From the NCBI GenBank assembly GCA_964636405.1, contig CAZWSI010000007.1, positions 23,660-87,659 on the forward strand: DNA of 64,000 nucleotides. Reading direction: 5' to 3'. This DNA comes from CAZKGE01 sp964636405 (GTDB taxonomy: Bacteria; Bacillota; Clostridia; Christensenellales; CAG-138). The stretch's first letter is position 1; each line of letters opens with the position of its first letter. The position numbers and the translations under genes were made by a program. Below, piece by piece: positions 8,656 through 16,655 of the stretch. The notes under the pieces are model-generated. The model saw nothing but the letters and a program-made list of their open reading frames with translations. It was not told where the DNA came from and ran no database searches.

Positions 8656-9551
8656 ATGTTTTCCTGCGTGCGCAGCCATGGGTTGAGTGGGCTAACCGGC
8701 TTTCCCGTGCGCGTCGAAACGGACGTGTCAAACGGCCTCCCCGCCTTCGACGTGGTGGGCTTGCCCGACGCGGCCGTAAAGGAATCACGCGAACGCGTGC
8801 GCGCCGCCATGAAGAACGCGGGCTTCGTGTTCCCCGCCGCGCGCATTACGGTCAATCTCTCGCCTGCCGACATGCGCAAGGAGGGCAGCGTATACGACCT
8901 TCCCATCGCCGTTTCGCTGCTTGCCGCGTCCGGCCAGCTTCCGCAAAAGGAGCTGATGGATATCGTGTTCTTAGGCGAGCTTGCGCTCGACGGCGCGGTT
9001 CGGCCCATCGCGGGCATTTTGCCCATGGTCATCGACGCGGCGGCTGGCGGCGCGCGGCGCTTTGCCGTGCCGTGCGGAAACGCGGAGGAGGCCGCCTGTG
9101 CGGCCGGCGCCGAGGTGCTGCCTGTGCCGACCCTGCGCGCGCTTGTGGAGCATATGAACGGCGCTTCGCCCATTGCGCCCGGGCAATCGCGCGTTTGGCG
9201 CGGCGACGAGCTTATCTACGGCGCGGATTTTGCGGATATCAAGGGCCAGCAGGGGGCCAAGCGCGCCGCCGAGGTAGCGGTCGCGGGCGGGCACAATCTG
9301 CTGCTGATCGGCACGCCCGGCTCCGGCAAAACGATGCTTGCGCGCAGAATCCCGTCCATTCTTCCCGAGCTTAGCTATGAGGAAGCGCTGGAGATCACCA
9401 AAATTCATTCCATCGTGGGCGCGACCAAGGGTTGCGGACTCGTGCGGGAGCGGCCCTTTCGCGCGCCCCATCACGGCGCGTCGTCGGCGGCCATGGTGGG
9501 CGGCGGCGCGCGGGCGCTGCCGGGCGAAATCAGCCTTGCGCATTACGGCGT
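8656..9551 (+). pseudogene. comM: ComM (Mg-chelatase-like AAA+ helicase), 5' part, interrupted
   Basis: The frame gives the ComM N-domain (GLPAFDVVGLPDAAVKESRERV) and the AAA+ Walker A loop GTPGSGKTML (about residue 220), up to GEISLAHYGV. The next expected residues, LFLDELPEYGRDV with Walker B, are found at 24587 on the far side of foreign DNA. After 9551 the frame runs 15 unrelated codons and stops at 9597. ComM is a hexameric branch-migration helicase that helps natural transformation. The two halves together would make about 507 residues, the normal length, so the gene is split and not otherwise eroded. Confidence 0.93.
9546..9551 (+). repeat. Left copy of a 6-bp direct repeat at the element boundary (attL-like)
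   Basis: CGGCGT occurs here as the last comM bases before foreign sequence. It occurs again at 24581-24586, where comM resumes. One copy belongs to the intact comM reading frame. The short identity fits a site-specific recombination core, but six bases are also compatible with a target duplication. Confidence 0.55.
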
Positions 9552-9596
9552 TCAATTACAACCATGCTCGACATGCTGGGGATTGATGATTGCTTG

Positions 9597-9621
9597 AAAA
9601 GTGCCTAAAATTGGCACTTTT
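9597..9621 (+). terminator. Terminator at the left end of the element
   Basis: AAAAGTGCC (9597-9605) and GGCACTTTT (9613-9621) form a perfect 9-bp stem with a 7-base loop and T tail. It follows a short open frame at the boundary ending TTMLDMLGIDDCLKSA, which may be the tail of a lost element gene. From here to 9833 I see no gene, only a small inverted repeat (AGTACA / TGTACT near 9730). Confidence 0.7.
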
Positions 9622-9833
9622 TCCCTACTGTGACGCTGGCTATCCACAGTTTAGGACGTGTGATTTAAGGCAAACAAGCTAATCTGCTGCTGTATTCGCG
9701 CAAAAACGGGGTGCATTTTGGCCGAAAAGTACAGCACTGAATGTACTGTTTGGCAAAATGGTAACAATTTGACGAAACAGAAAAGTTGATATTCGTTTCG
9801 CGTATGGAGAAGACGAAAGGCGGATTATTGATA

Positions 9834-9863
9834 CTGACAACTGCATAGCCGGTGTGGTATAAT
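9834..9863 (+). promoter_or_regulatory. Promoter of the methyltransferase operon
   Basis: CTGACA (9834-9839) and a perfect TATAAT (9858-9863) are 18 bases apart, about 50 bases before the first ATG. This is the only strong promoter before the three following plus-strand genes. Confidence 0.65.
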
Positions 9864-9914
9864 CTAATATCGACACATTTTGTCATGTAACACATATTTT
9901 TGAGGAGATAGGCT

Positions 9915-10103
9915 ATGTTAGTATTCACAACAAAAATACCTCTAAAAGCCGATACTACGCAAAAACAATGTGTAGAGTTGTTTATTAAGTGGGTTTCAGA
10001 TGCGTACCAGTATCCGTTTGCTTATCATGACTTTGCGGAATATGATTGCGAAGGACATCAGGACTTGACTATGCTCTGCACACATTTGATGGAGAAAAGG
10101 TAG
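9915..10103 (+). CDS. Short hypothetical protein upstream of the methyltransferase, possibly an N-terminal remnant
   Basis: A 62-residue frame with a strong GAGGAGATAGGCT ribosome site, starting MLVFTTKIPLKADTTQKQ. I do not recognise a function. The start looks like the N-terminus of a larger protein. The neighbouring frame just after 10046 (GLDYALHTFDGEKVAM) also looks coding, which suggests a frameshift or truncation near 10045 in an older gene. Its stop lies 2 bases before the methyltransferase ATG. It could act as a leader peptide or be inert. Confidence 0.5.
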   Translation: MLVFTTKIPLKADTTQKQCVELFIKWVSDAYQYPFAYHDFAEYDCEGHQDLTMLCTHLMEKR

Positions 10104-10105
10104 CT

Positions 10106-11302
10106 ATGGCAAAAATCGACGGACTAACTAATGCGAAACATAATAAAAAGGATGAATTCTATACACAATATGATGTAATCCAAGATGAGATTAATGGATA
10201 TTTAGAATTCGATGAGAATACATTTCGAGGTAAGACAGTACTACTTCCCTGCGACGATCCGGAATGGAGCAACTTTACACGCTTTTTTGCACAAAATTTT
10301 GAGACCTTAGGACTCAGAAAACTGATTTCCACTAGTTATGCTCCAAATAGTAACAAAAACAGAAATCATCAGTACTCTCTTTTTGATATATCGGAGAATA
10401 TGGAGAGTCCTGGTGATACGAGTGAAACAAGAGGGCGCATTTTCATTCTTGAGAGAGAGGCCAATAGTTCACGCAAGGTAGATATCAATGATTTGGAATG
10501 GTCATACCTTGATGGCGATGGCGATTTTCGAAGCTCTGAGGTTAATGAGCTATGCGATGAAGCCGATGTTGTGATTACAAACCCGCCCTTTTCACTATTT
10601 AAGGAGTTTTTTCAGTGGCTTATTCGTAAGAAGAAACTATTTCTAATCATTGGCAGTCAGATGTCAATTACATATAGCGAGGTTTTTCCTTTAATTCAAG
10701 CAAACAAGGTTTGGTTAGGGCCGTCAATTCATAGTGGCGATAGAGAATTTCGAGTGCCGGATGATTATCCATTAAAAGCAGTTGGAAACAGAATTGATAG
10801 TTATGGAAATAAGTATATTCGTGTTAAGGGAGTAAGATGGTTTACGAACCTTGATCACGGTCGTCGACACCAACCTTTGGAATTGATGACGATGGCAGAT
10901 AACATCAAATACAGCAAACATAAGGAAGTGCGTGGTGTTGGCTATATCAAATATGATAATTACGATGTGATAGAAGTTCCATATACGGATGCTATACCTA
11001 AAGACTATTTGGGGATAATGGGTGTGCCGCTTACTTTTCTTGATAAGTATAACCCACAGCAATTTGACATTATTGGAAGCTCACAAACAGGATGTCACCC
11101 TGATTCAATGGTTCTTAGGAGTTATAAGGATTACAAGGGATACAAGCAAAACGGCAGCTTAACAGGAAGAACAGGCAGTACATGTGGGCATAACCCGATG
11201 ATCCTGAAGAATGACGGTATTCACGATTACTATATGAATAGTGAGGGAAGGACTGTGCAATCGGGTAACAGCAGGATATTTATTAGAAAGAGGGAAGAAT
11301 AA
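10106..11302 (+). CDS. Adenine-specific DNA methyltransferase, EcoRI family
   Basis: About 398 residues. It starts MAKIDGLTNAKHNKKDEFYTQ, typical of M.EcoRI-like enzymes. It contains a nucleotide-binding region (TVLLPCDDPEWSNF) and the catalytic NPPF motif (DVVITNPPFSLFKEFF, about residue 160), which flips and methylates adenine at N6. The ATG at 10106 follows GGAGAAAAGG and is chosen over the upstream in-frame ATG. The stop overlaps the start of the DUF262-HNH gene (TAATG), so the two are co-translated. Low GC contrasts with the host. The recognition site is unknown. Confidence 0.9.
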   Translation: MAKIDGLTNAKHNKKDEFYTQYDVIQDEINGYLEFDENTFRGKTVLLPCDDPEWSNFTRFFAQNFETLGLRKLISTSYAPNSNKNRNHQYSLFDISENMESPGDTSETRGRIFILEREANSSRKVDINDLEWSYLDGDGDFRSSEVNELCDEADVVITNPPFSLFKEFFQWLIRKKKLFLIIGSQMSITYSEVFPLIQANKVWLGPSIHSGDREFRVPDDYPLKAVGNRIDSYGNKYIRVKGVRWFTNLDHGRRHQPLELMTMADNIKYSKHKEVRGVGYIKYDNYDVIEVPYTDAIPKDYLGIMGVPLTFLDKYNPQQFDIIGSSQTGCHPDSMVLRSYKDYKGYKQNGSLTGRTGSTCGHNPMILKNDGIHDYYMNSEGRTVQSGNSRIFIRKREE

Positions 11303-12477
11303 TGGATACGACGTTGCGTACCGATATAACCGTTGAGGAAGTGTGTAAAGGCTTTGTATATAATGAATTAGAAGGGAAAGGGCTTTTCGGATTATCGGGT
11401 AAACTAGTTATCCAACCTGAATACCAGCGCAACTATCTATATGCTGAAGCAAAAAAGGAAGAAGCTGTCATCAGATCGGTTTTACGAGGTTATCCGCTTG
11501 GCCTTATATATTTTAACAAGGTTGGCGATGAGAAATTCGAAGTCTTAGACGGCCAACAAAGAATAACTAGCCTTGGACGTTTTATAACTGGCAAGTTTCC
11601 TTTGTTTGACAAGAATGGTTTACCCCACTATTTTACTTCCATGCCTGAAGACCAAGTAAGAATAGTCAATGAAAAGAGACTTACTATATACATTTGCGAG
11701 GGAGAGGAAACAGAATTAAAGGAATGGTTTAAAACAATCAACATTGAAGGAATTGCATTAAAGCCGCAAGAAATTGCCAATTCGGTTTACTGTGGCCCCT
11801 TTGTTACCAAGGCAAAAGAAGAGTTCAGCAATACGCACAATGCAAATATTCAGAAATGGGGCGCATATATCAAGGGAAGTGTGAGCCGACAGGACTATTT
11901 GCGTGTTGCATTGGAATGGGTCACGAGAAGTCGAGATGAAGACGTGATTGGCACATATATGAGCAAGCATCGATATGATAATACTATTTCTGAATTACGG
12001 GGATACTTCAGCAGCGTTATTGACTGGGTTTCTGGAGTGTTTTCTGATGTGAAGTCAGAGATGAGAGGACTAGAATGGGGAAGGCTATATGATGCATATC
12101 ATTCTACTCCTTATGATCCGGCATATGTATCAACCCAAGTTCATGCGTTATACGCAGATGACTATGTGCATGATAAAAGGGGTATATTCGAGTATATCTT
12201 AGGAGGTTGTACTGACACGAGATTACTCGAAATTCGACTATTTGAAGAATCGACAAAAAAAGCCAAGTATACGCAACAGACTGATGCCGCGAAAGCAGCG
12301 GGTGAGTCCAATTGCCCTCTTTGCGCCATTGGCCACGATGCTAATGCAAAGCGCATATGGAATTTCAATGAAATGGATGCTGATCATGTAACAGCATGGA
12401 CAAAAGGTGGAGCAACGAGTATTAAGAATTGCCAGATGCTATGTAAAACCCATAATCGTGCAAAAGGAAACAAGTAG
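11302..12477 (+). CDS. DUF262 and HNH nuclease protein, probable restriction partner
   Basis: 391 residues. The N-terminal DUF262 (ParB/Srx-like) shows IQPEYQRNYLY (about residue 36) and LDGQQRITSLGRF (about residue 80), the DGQQR NTPase-type motif. The C-terminus is an HNH nuclease: CPLC, then MDADHVTAWTKGGATS and NCQMLCKTHNRAKGN. DUF262 proteins include GmrSD, BrxU and SspE, which act as DNA-modification-aware anti-phage nucleases. Coupling to a methyltransferase suggests a restriction system where methylation labels self DNA or gates cleavage. All motifs look intact. Confidence 0.88.
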   Translation: MDTTLRTDITVEEVCKGFVYNELEGKGLFGLSGKLVIQPEYQRNYLYAEAKKEEAVIRSVLRGYPLGLIYFNKVGDEKFEVLDGQQRITSLGRFITGKFPLFDKNGLPHYFTSMPEDQVRIVNEKRLTIYICEGEETELKEWFKTINIEGIALKPQEIANSVYCGPFVTKAKEEFSNTHNANIQKWGAYIKGSVSRQDYLRVALEWVTRSRDEDVIGTYMSKHRYDNTISELRGYFSSVIDWVSGVFSDVKSEMRGLEWGRLYDAYHSTPYDPAYVSTQVHALYADDYVHDKRGIFEYILGGCTDTRLLEIRLFEESTKKAKYTQQTDAAKAAGESNCPLCAIGHDANAKRIWNFNEMDADHVTAWTKGGATSIKNCQMLCKTHNRAKGNK

Positions 12478-12513
12478 CACTCGATTGGGAAAGGTAAGTT
12501 GGGGGAGAAACAC

Positions 12514-12684
12514 ATGGCCGAGTTTTGCTTAGATTATTTGAGAAAGCTGGATAAAAAGGACTACAAAAGATGGCAGGTGCGCCTGTCATTGACAAAGGAC
12601 TTATGCGAAGGCTGTGGCGAGTGGAAAAGGGTAGTTATGGGCTTTCGTGGAGACCGGCCGTGGTTCTTCTGGTGGTGGCGTTGA
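12514..12684 (+). CDS. Small CxxC protein of unknown function
   Basis: A 56-residue protein, MAEFCLDYLRKLDKKDYK, with a later LCEGCGEWKRVV segment. The ATG at 12514 follows GGGGGAGAAACAC. A single Cys at residue 5 plus CEGC could bind a metal as a small zinc knuckle. Similar short proteins are common in Clostridia phages and plasmids, from memory. The C-terminus (PWFFWWWR) is unusual and may come from read-through into a junction. It converges with the HIRAN gene. Confidence 0.6.
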   Translation: MAEFCLDYLRKLDKKDYKRWQVRLSLTKDLCEGCGEWKRVVMGFRGDRPWFFWWWR

Positions 12685-12689
12685 CTGCA

Positions 12690-14309
12690 CTATTGTAAGC
12701 CGCCGGGAAACTGGATGATATTCCCCTGCGAGGAAACAGCCCTTGAGATATAGACGGTAATGGGCGGTTTTCCTTCATAGCATGTCGGATCAACGCCAAG
12801 AATCGCATATAGCTTCTCGCCAGCATCCATCAACTGTGCTAACGGTGGGTTTTCGGCTTTGGGAATATACCCAAGCACATAGCCGTCCTCAGTAGTGACA
12901 AGGATTGCATTGCTATCGTATTTATTGTCCGGCTCCCGTTTAAGAAATAGCGTGTCCCCGTCCTCCAGTACACCGGTGACAACATCCATATCACGGAAAA
13001 ATGTACCAGCAATTTCTGTGTCTAGGATGGGTTTATCAGCTACAGACGAGGAAACAGTAATGTCCCCGACATCAACATATCGCTGTTCTTTCTTGTCGTC
13101 CACCTTTATACCGAGCAGCCTCTTGATCCGTTTTGCGATCTTGGGATCGGGTTCCGTTTCACAAGCCTTCTCCAGCGCCGGGATGACTGCACTCGACCAT
13201 TGAGCGCGGATCAGACGTAGCGTCGTGATCGCTTCGATACGCAAATCCTGAAATCTGGCTGACAGGCAGGAGCGGCATAACTGTTCGCATTCGAATTTGA
13301 CGGTTTTCCGAGCCTTAAGAAGATAGATGAGCCATACATCCGGGCGGTGTTTAGGGGTAAGTTCATCTTTATCAAGGATTTCCGGCTTCTCCAGCACATC
13401 ACTTGGGACAACGGACAGAATCCGCTCCGCGATTTCGGCAGCGTAGTTTTGTGGGTGGTCGATCAGAACAAACTTAGCAATGTCCATATCAAAGGGGTCT
13501 CTGTCCAGCATGTGCGAGAATGCCTCAAACGTGGGCAGCGGGAAGCTGTAATCAAAAGCGTATGAAGTCAGGACTTTGATGATAACGGCGTTGCTCTCTG
13601 TGGGTTCGTCCATTTCAGTTATGAGCCGATTCCATCTGTACTTATCCGAGCGTTGGTACTTCGCGCACTGATCCCGGATAGCGTTCTCATGATCGCTGCT
13701 CCAGCCGTTGCTTTTTTGGACATCGTCGCCGGACTGCTTCCAGAATGGAGTCATGGAATGGTCTATCAGGACAAGCGCGGATAAATCGATAAACTCCTTC
13801 ACATGCTTCTCTGCCGCAGTCATGTACTTGTCAACGAGCATCCGACTAACCGCAAATTCCTTTACATCGGTTTCAAGAAAGGCGTATGTGAAAAGGCGGG
13901 ACAGGGCATAGATACCCAGCTTAACTTCATTGATAACAGCGCAGTCACGGGCCAGCATGAGCGCAAATCGGTATAGTTGGTCACGGTCGATTATCACCTC
14001 GTCACTGTATGATCTTATGCGACGCAAGAACGCCTTCGCATAGGTGAACTGCGGAATCATGCTCAAAGCGTTTGACAGTTCCTCAGTTACGATTTGCCGG
14101 GAAACGGCTTCAACTAGCAGATCGCAACACACTTTCGAGAACTTGTCCTGCATATCGCCGGGCATGTCATTCCGGAATAGTGTGTAAGCCACATCATCTT
14201 TCCCGGCGTGTAAAGCATCCTGAAATGCATACGGTGTGCCGGGTGTTGTCTCTAAACACTGGCAGATGAATTGATAAGCACTAATTTGTTTCTCATTTTT
14301 ATCGCTCAT
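12690..14309 (-). CDS. HIRAN-domain protein with helical-repeat N-terminus
   Basis: 539 residues. The first about 400 are helical. A HEAT-like segment lies near residues 375-425 (LRIEAITTLRLIRAQW, PALEKACETEPDPKIAKRI). A HIRAN domain sits near residues 440-520 (GTFFRDMDVVTGVLEDGDTLFLKREPDNKYDSNAI, YVLGYIPKAENPPLAQLM). HIRAN domains bind 3' single-stranded DNA ends, as in eukaryotic HLTF at stalled forks. It is the last gene of a five-gene minus-strand operon with a SRAP gene. No helicase or nuclease motif is visible, so it may be a DNA-end sensor. Confidence 0.8.
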   Translation of the reverse strand: MSDKNEKQISAYQFICQCLETTPGTPYAFQDALHAGKDDVAYTLFRNDMPGDMQDKFSKVCCDLLVEAVSRQIVTEELSNALSMIPQFTYAKAFLRRIRSYSDEVIIDRDQLYRFALMLARDCAVINEVKLGIYALSRLFTYAFLETDVKEFAVSRMLVDKYMTAAEKHVKEFIDLSALVLIDHSMTPFWKQSGDDVQKSNGWSSDHENAIRDQCAKYQRSDKYRWNRLITEMDEPTESNAVIIKVLTSYAFDYSFPLPTFEAFSHMLDRDPFDMDIAKFVLIDHPQNYAAEIAERILSVVPSDVLEKPEILDKDELTPKHRPDVWLIYLLKARKTVKFECEQLCRSCLSARFQDLRIEAITTLRLIRAQWSSAVIPALEKACETEPDPKIAKRIKRLLGIKVDDKKEQRYVDVGDITVSSSVADKPILDTEIAGTFFRDMDVVTGVLEDGDTLFLKREPDNKYDSNAILVTTEDGYVLGYIPKAENPPLAQLMDAGEKLYAILGVDPTCYEGKPPITVYISRAVSSQGNIIQFPGGLQ

Positions 14310-14353
14310 TTAGGCCTCCACTTGCGTAACCAGTCTTCACAGCCATCCGCCTG

Positions 14354-14545
14354 CTAAGAGTTGATTTTCGCTAGAATTTGCTTCTGCATATCGAGCAAAG
14401 AATCCAGTTTTGCGGATACCACATTCTCAAAGAATGAGTCGATCCGAGCCAGCTGCTCATGTGCCGAACCTAAACTGGCGCTCGTGTCTTCCATTCGCGC
14501 AGCTAAATCTGTTGCCATTTCGAGGATTTTTTCGTTATTGGTCAT
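14354..14545 (-). CDS. Short predicted coiled-coil protein
   Basis: A 63-residue protein (MTNNEKILEMATDLAARME) with heptad-like leucines through FFENVVSAKLDSLLDMQKQI. No family is recognised. The start overlaps the preceding gene's stop by four bases, so it belongs to the SRAP-HIRAN operon. It could be an adaptor or oligomerisation subunit. Confidence 0.6.
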   Translation of the reverse strand: MTNNEKILEMATDLAARMEDTSASLGSAHEQLARIDSFFENVVSAKLDSLLDMQKQILAKINS

Positions 14546-14985
14546 CGTTCTGCCTCCCTACGCAACGCATTTGTTATTTCTAAGTAAAGCGGATATAACT
14601 GATCTGTCTCTATGAAATTTCCCTTAAGAGAGGCATTCCATAGATGGGGATTACTGCCTTTACAGAACGAGGCGTAAAACGGGTTCTCGTATCCGACATA
14701 AACAGGAGTGCCATCAGGAAACTGATCGCTTGTGATATCAACAATCAAGCCAGCATTCTCAAGCCATGCGTGTGATAAGCTACAGCGTTCTTTTTGTATG
14801 TATTGATAATCGCCAAGGCCGGAAGCAGCTAGAAAGGCTCCTAACATGAGCGAAGTGCATCCGCACGTCCCATGCGGAAAGTGCGAAAATGGCAAGTAAA
14901 TCCGACCAACATCGATGCTCTCAATAGCTTTGCGGAATGATAAGGCAGCGGATTTAACTTTTGTTTGATACTCTGAGTCTGTCAT
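14542..14985 (-). CDS. Papain-like Cys/His/Asp protein (YunG-like), putative
   Basis: 147 residues. Three conserved-looking positions fit a papain/transglutaminase-like triad: Cys in HGTCGCTSLML (about residue 42), His in SLSHAWLENAG (about 71), and Asp in LIVDITSDQFPDG (about 81). The order and spacing resemble YunG-type and NlpC/transglutaminase-fold proteins. Four-base overlaps at both ends place it firmly in the operon between SRAP and the coiled coil. A peptidase or deamidase role is inference. Confidence 0.6.
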   Translation of the reverse strand: MTDSEYQTKVKSAALSFRKAIESIDVGRIYLPFSHFPHGTCGCTSLMLGAFLAASGLGDYQYIQKERCSLSHAWLENAGLIVDITSDQFPDGTPVYVGYENPFYASFCKGSNPHLWNASLKGNFIETDQLYPLYLEITNALRREAER

Positions 14986-15578
14986 GCTGTGGCATACTCC
15001 AATTCGGCGATGGTGTTCTGTACAACCTCATTATAAGGGTTTTGCGGCGAAAGCCAATCATTAATTCTGTCTTGCTGGATCATCACAGGCATCCGAGCAT
15101 GGATCGACCTGATACTGTCGGCCGCGTCCATCGTTAGAATAGAGAAACAGGGGATGTGGTCTTTCGATGAACGGATATAGAGGCCAGCCATATAAAGCGG
15201 CCCGGATTTGGGTTTTATAGCATATTTGATTTTTTTGCCGTCTGCCTTTTGCCACTCGTAGTAGCATGAAGCGGGGATCAAACATCGGCGATCATCAATG
15301 CTTGTTGCAAACAACGCTTTTTCTGCCGCTGTTTCACTCCTCGTATTGAAGACCAGCATGCCACGGGATGGATGAATAAAGCCCCATTTCATTGGGAAGG
15401 CATCTGGCTGACGATTCTTTGCGTTTGGAGCGATTACAGTGGCGATATTAGTTGGTCGGACTTCTCCGGAAGCGACTAGAGGCACCTGCAAGCTGTCGGC
15501 GCGGCGTTGCGCCTCCGCAAAGTAACCGGCTAGTACAACATCCGGGTCATCATCTGCGATATAATACCTGCCGCACAT
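14982..15578 (-). CDS. SRAP abasic-site-processing protein (HMCES/YedK family)
   Basis: 198 residues starting MCGRYYIADDD. The Cys at position 2 becomes the new N-terminus and forms a stable thiazolidine with abasic sites in single-stranded DNA. Other family motifs are the Asn/Arg region FNTRSETAAEK, RRCLIPASCYYEW with the conserved Glu, and the His in SIHARMPVMI. All catalytic positions are present. It protects or processes abasic lesions at replication forks. SRAP genes are frequent in phages and SOS operons. It lies 20 bases after DUF3841 and overlaps the next gene. Confidence 0.92.
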   Translation of the reverse strand: MCGRYYIADDDPDVVLAGYFAEAQRRADSLQVPLVASGEVRPTNIATVIAPNAKNRQPDAFPMKWGFIHPSRGMLVFNTRSETAAEKALFATSIDDRRCLIPASCYYEWQKADGKKIKYAIKPKSGPLYMAGLYIRSSKDHIPCFSILTMDAADSIRSIHARMPVMIQQDRINDWLSPQNPYNEVVQNTIAELEYATA

Positions 15579-15598
15579 GAGAGCCTCCTCTCTTAATC

Positions 15599-16207
15599 CT
15601 AACGCGCCGTGAAGTGTTCCACCCTGTCAACCCATTTCAATGGGATTTCCCACAGTGTTGCCTGTATGATCTGCTCATCTGCACGGCCGTACAAATAATT
15701 GTCATCGGCAAGGTCTGTGCTGAAAATGCGTTGCCAGCTTTCTCTGAGTTCACCTCGAAGCTGAAGCATTGCATCGGTTTGGACGTCAAGGTTCTGCAAA
15801 TCATGAAAAGTGTAGCCGCACTCTTTGTATTCGCTTTCAAAGCGCGAATCATCAGCCTCGTTAAGCGGGACGTAATCGCCATTGAACATAATGGTGTACG
15901 CATCGAAATTGGACAACACTACAGCGTTGCTTGGCGCATTAAAGGTGATGCGTACAAACCTTTCACCTCTCATGCCATGCCCGCTAGAACGCAAATTCGG
16001 GCGCGGGTGCTTTTTGCCGCGCCACCAATACCACGCCCAGACGGGGAAATGTGTACCGGACGGCGGCGGGCCAAGTCGGAGTGTCATCTGCTCTGCCATC
16101 CACCGATAACACTCATATAGAGCGCCATCCTCCGGTTGTGCGAAAGTGAAAGCGTCATTTGCCCGCAGCGATCCCATGCGCTCCATTTCACGGTATCGCC
16201 GTATCAT
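15599..16207 (-). CDS. DUF3841 family protein, possibly short at the N-terminus
   Basis: About 202 residues. The block ALYECYRWMAEQMTLRLGPP, then FPVWAWYWWRGKKHPRP and YLYGRADEQIIQATLWEI, matches my recollection of DUF3841. The function is unknown. The first residues (usually LWTIQ-like) are not seen, because the 5' part overlaps a phage tail remnant (16188-16406). The ATG at 16207 has AGGAA four bases upstream; ATG at 16186 is the alternative. It heads the SRAP-HIRAN operon and may be transcribed from an old phage promoter. Confidence 0.7.
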   Translation of the reverse strand: MIRRYREMERMGSLRANDAFTFAQPEDGALYECYRWMAEQMTLRLGPPPSGTHFPVWAWYWWRGKKHPRPNLRSSGHGMRGERFVRITFNAPSNAVVLSNFDAYTIMFNGDYVPLNEADDSRFESEYKECGYTFHDLQNLDVQTDAMLQLRGELRESWQRIFSTDLADDNYLYGRADEQIIQATLWEIPLKWVDRVEHFTAR

Positions 16208-16406
16208 AAGGTTCCTGATACTGCGTGATATACTCGTTGCGGTATGGAATCCGCGAAATCGCGAAACCTCTCCCGATACGGTTATATACGGAGCTTCCAT
16301 CGACCGATAGCTCGTTCTTCTTTTGTACCAAGATTGGCTCGCATACGATAATGTTCGCCATACGCGGATCGTAAAGCACATACGAATCGCAGAGTATCCG
16401 GTACAT
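16188..16406 (-). pseudogene. Phage tail endopeptidase/tail protein, N-terminal remnant
   Basis: 72 codons starting MYRILCDSYVLYDPRMANI, the typical opening of Gram-positive phage tail-associated proteins that follow the distal tail gene. Only the first part remains before the frame ends beside DUF3841. The ATG comes directly after the stop of the distal tail remnant, the normal phage order. The full protein is usually several hundred residues or more. Confidence 0.7.
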
Positions 16407-16519
16407 TTATAGCGCTCCTTTCCGGTAGGTGAACGTGATTGAGCCAGTTCCTATGATTTCAACTTCCGTATCACCCTCCACGAGTACAAGCGAAGGCACG
16501 ACATACCAGTTCGTTTTAC
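16407..16519 (-). pseudogene. Phage distal tail protein, C-terminal remnant
   Basis: An unlisted minus-strand frame ending NWYVVPSLVLVEGDTEVEI then IGTGSITFTYRKGAL. The GTGxITFxYR ending is characteristic of distal tail (Dit) proteins. It joins the next tail gene with no gap. Sequence before about 16519 no longer fits the protein, so the upstream part is lost. The orientation is opposite to the other phage genes in the element. Confidence 0.65.
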
Positions 16520-16551
16520 ACACACATAGGATCGCACACGCTTATGGGTAA

Positions 16552-16593
16552 ACAAAAACCGTCCGCCGGTTTGATCCGTCGGACGGTTTTTGT
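16552..16593. terminator. Bidirectional terminator, perfect 14-bp stem
   Basis: ACAAAAACCGTCCG (16552-16565) pairs fully with CGGACGGTTTTTGT (16580-16593) around a 14-base loop. Runs of A and T on either side allow termination on both strands. It separates the minus-strand hypothetical gene from the tail remnants. Confidence 0.8.
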
Positions 16594-16655
16594 TCCGCTC
16601 CGCTATGGCCCTCGATATGACCAATAACAGATTTGTTGTTTGCCTAATGATTCGC

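Noticed and set aside
9552..9600. A tyrosine integrase C-terminus at the left boundary (frame ending TTMLDMLGIDDCLKSA)
   Set aside because: Only about 18 codons remain and no catalytic Tyr or Arg motif is visible. It could be any protein end, so no integrase is called.
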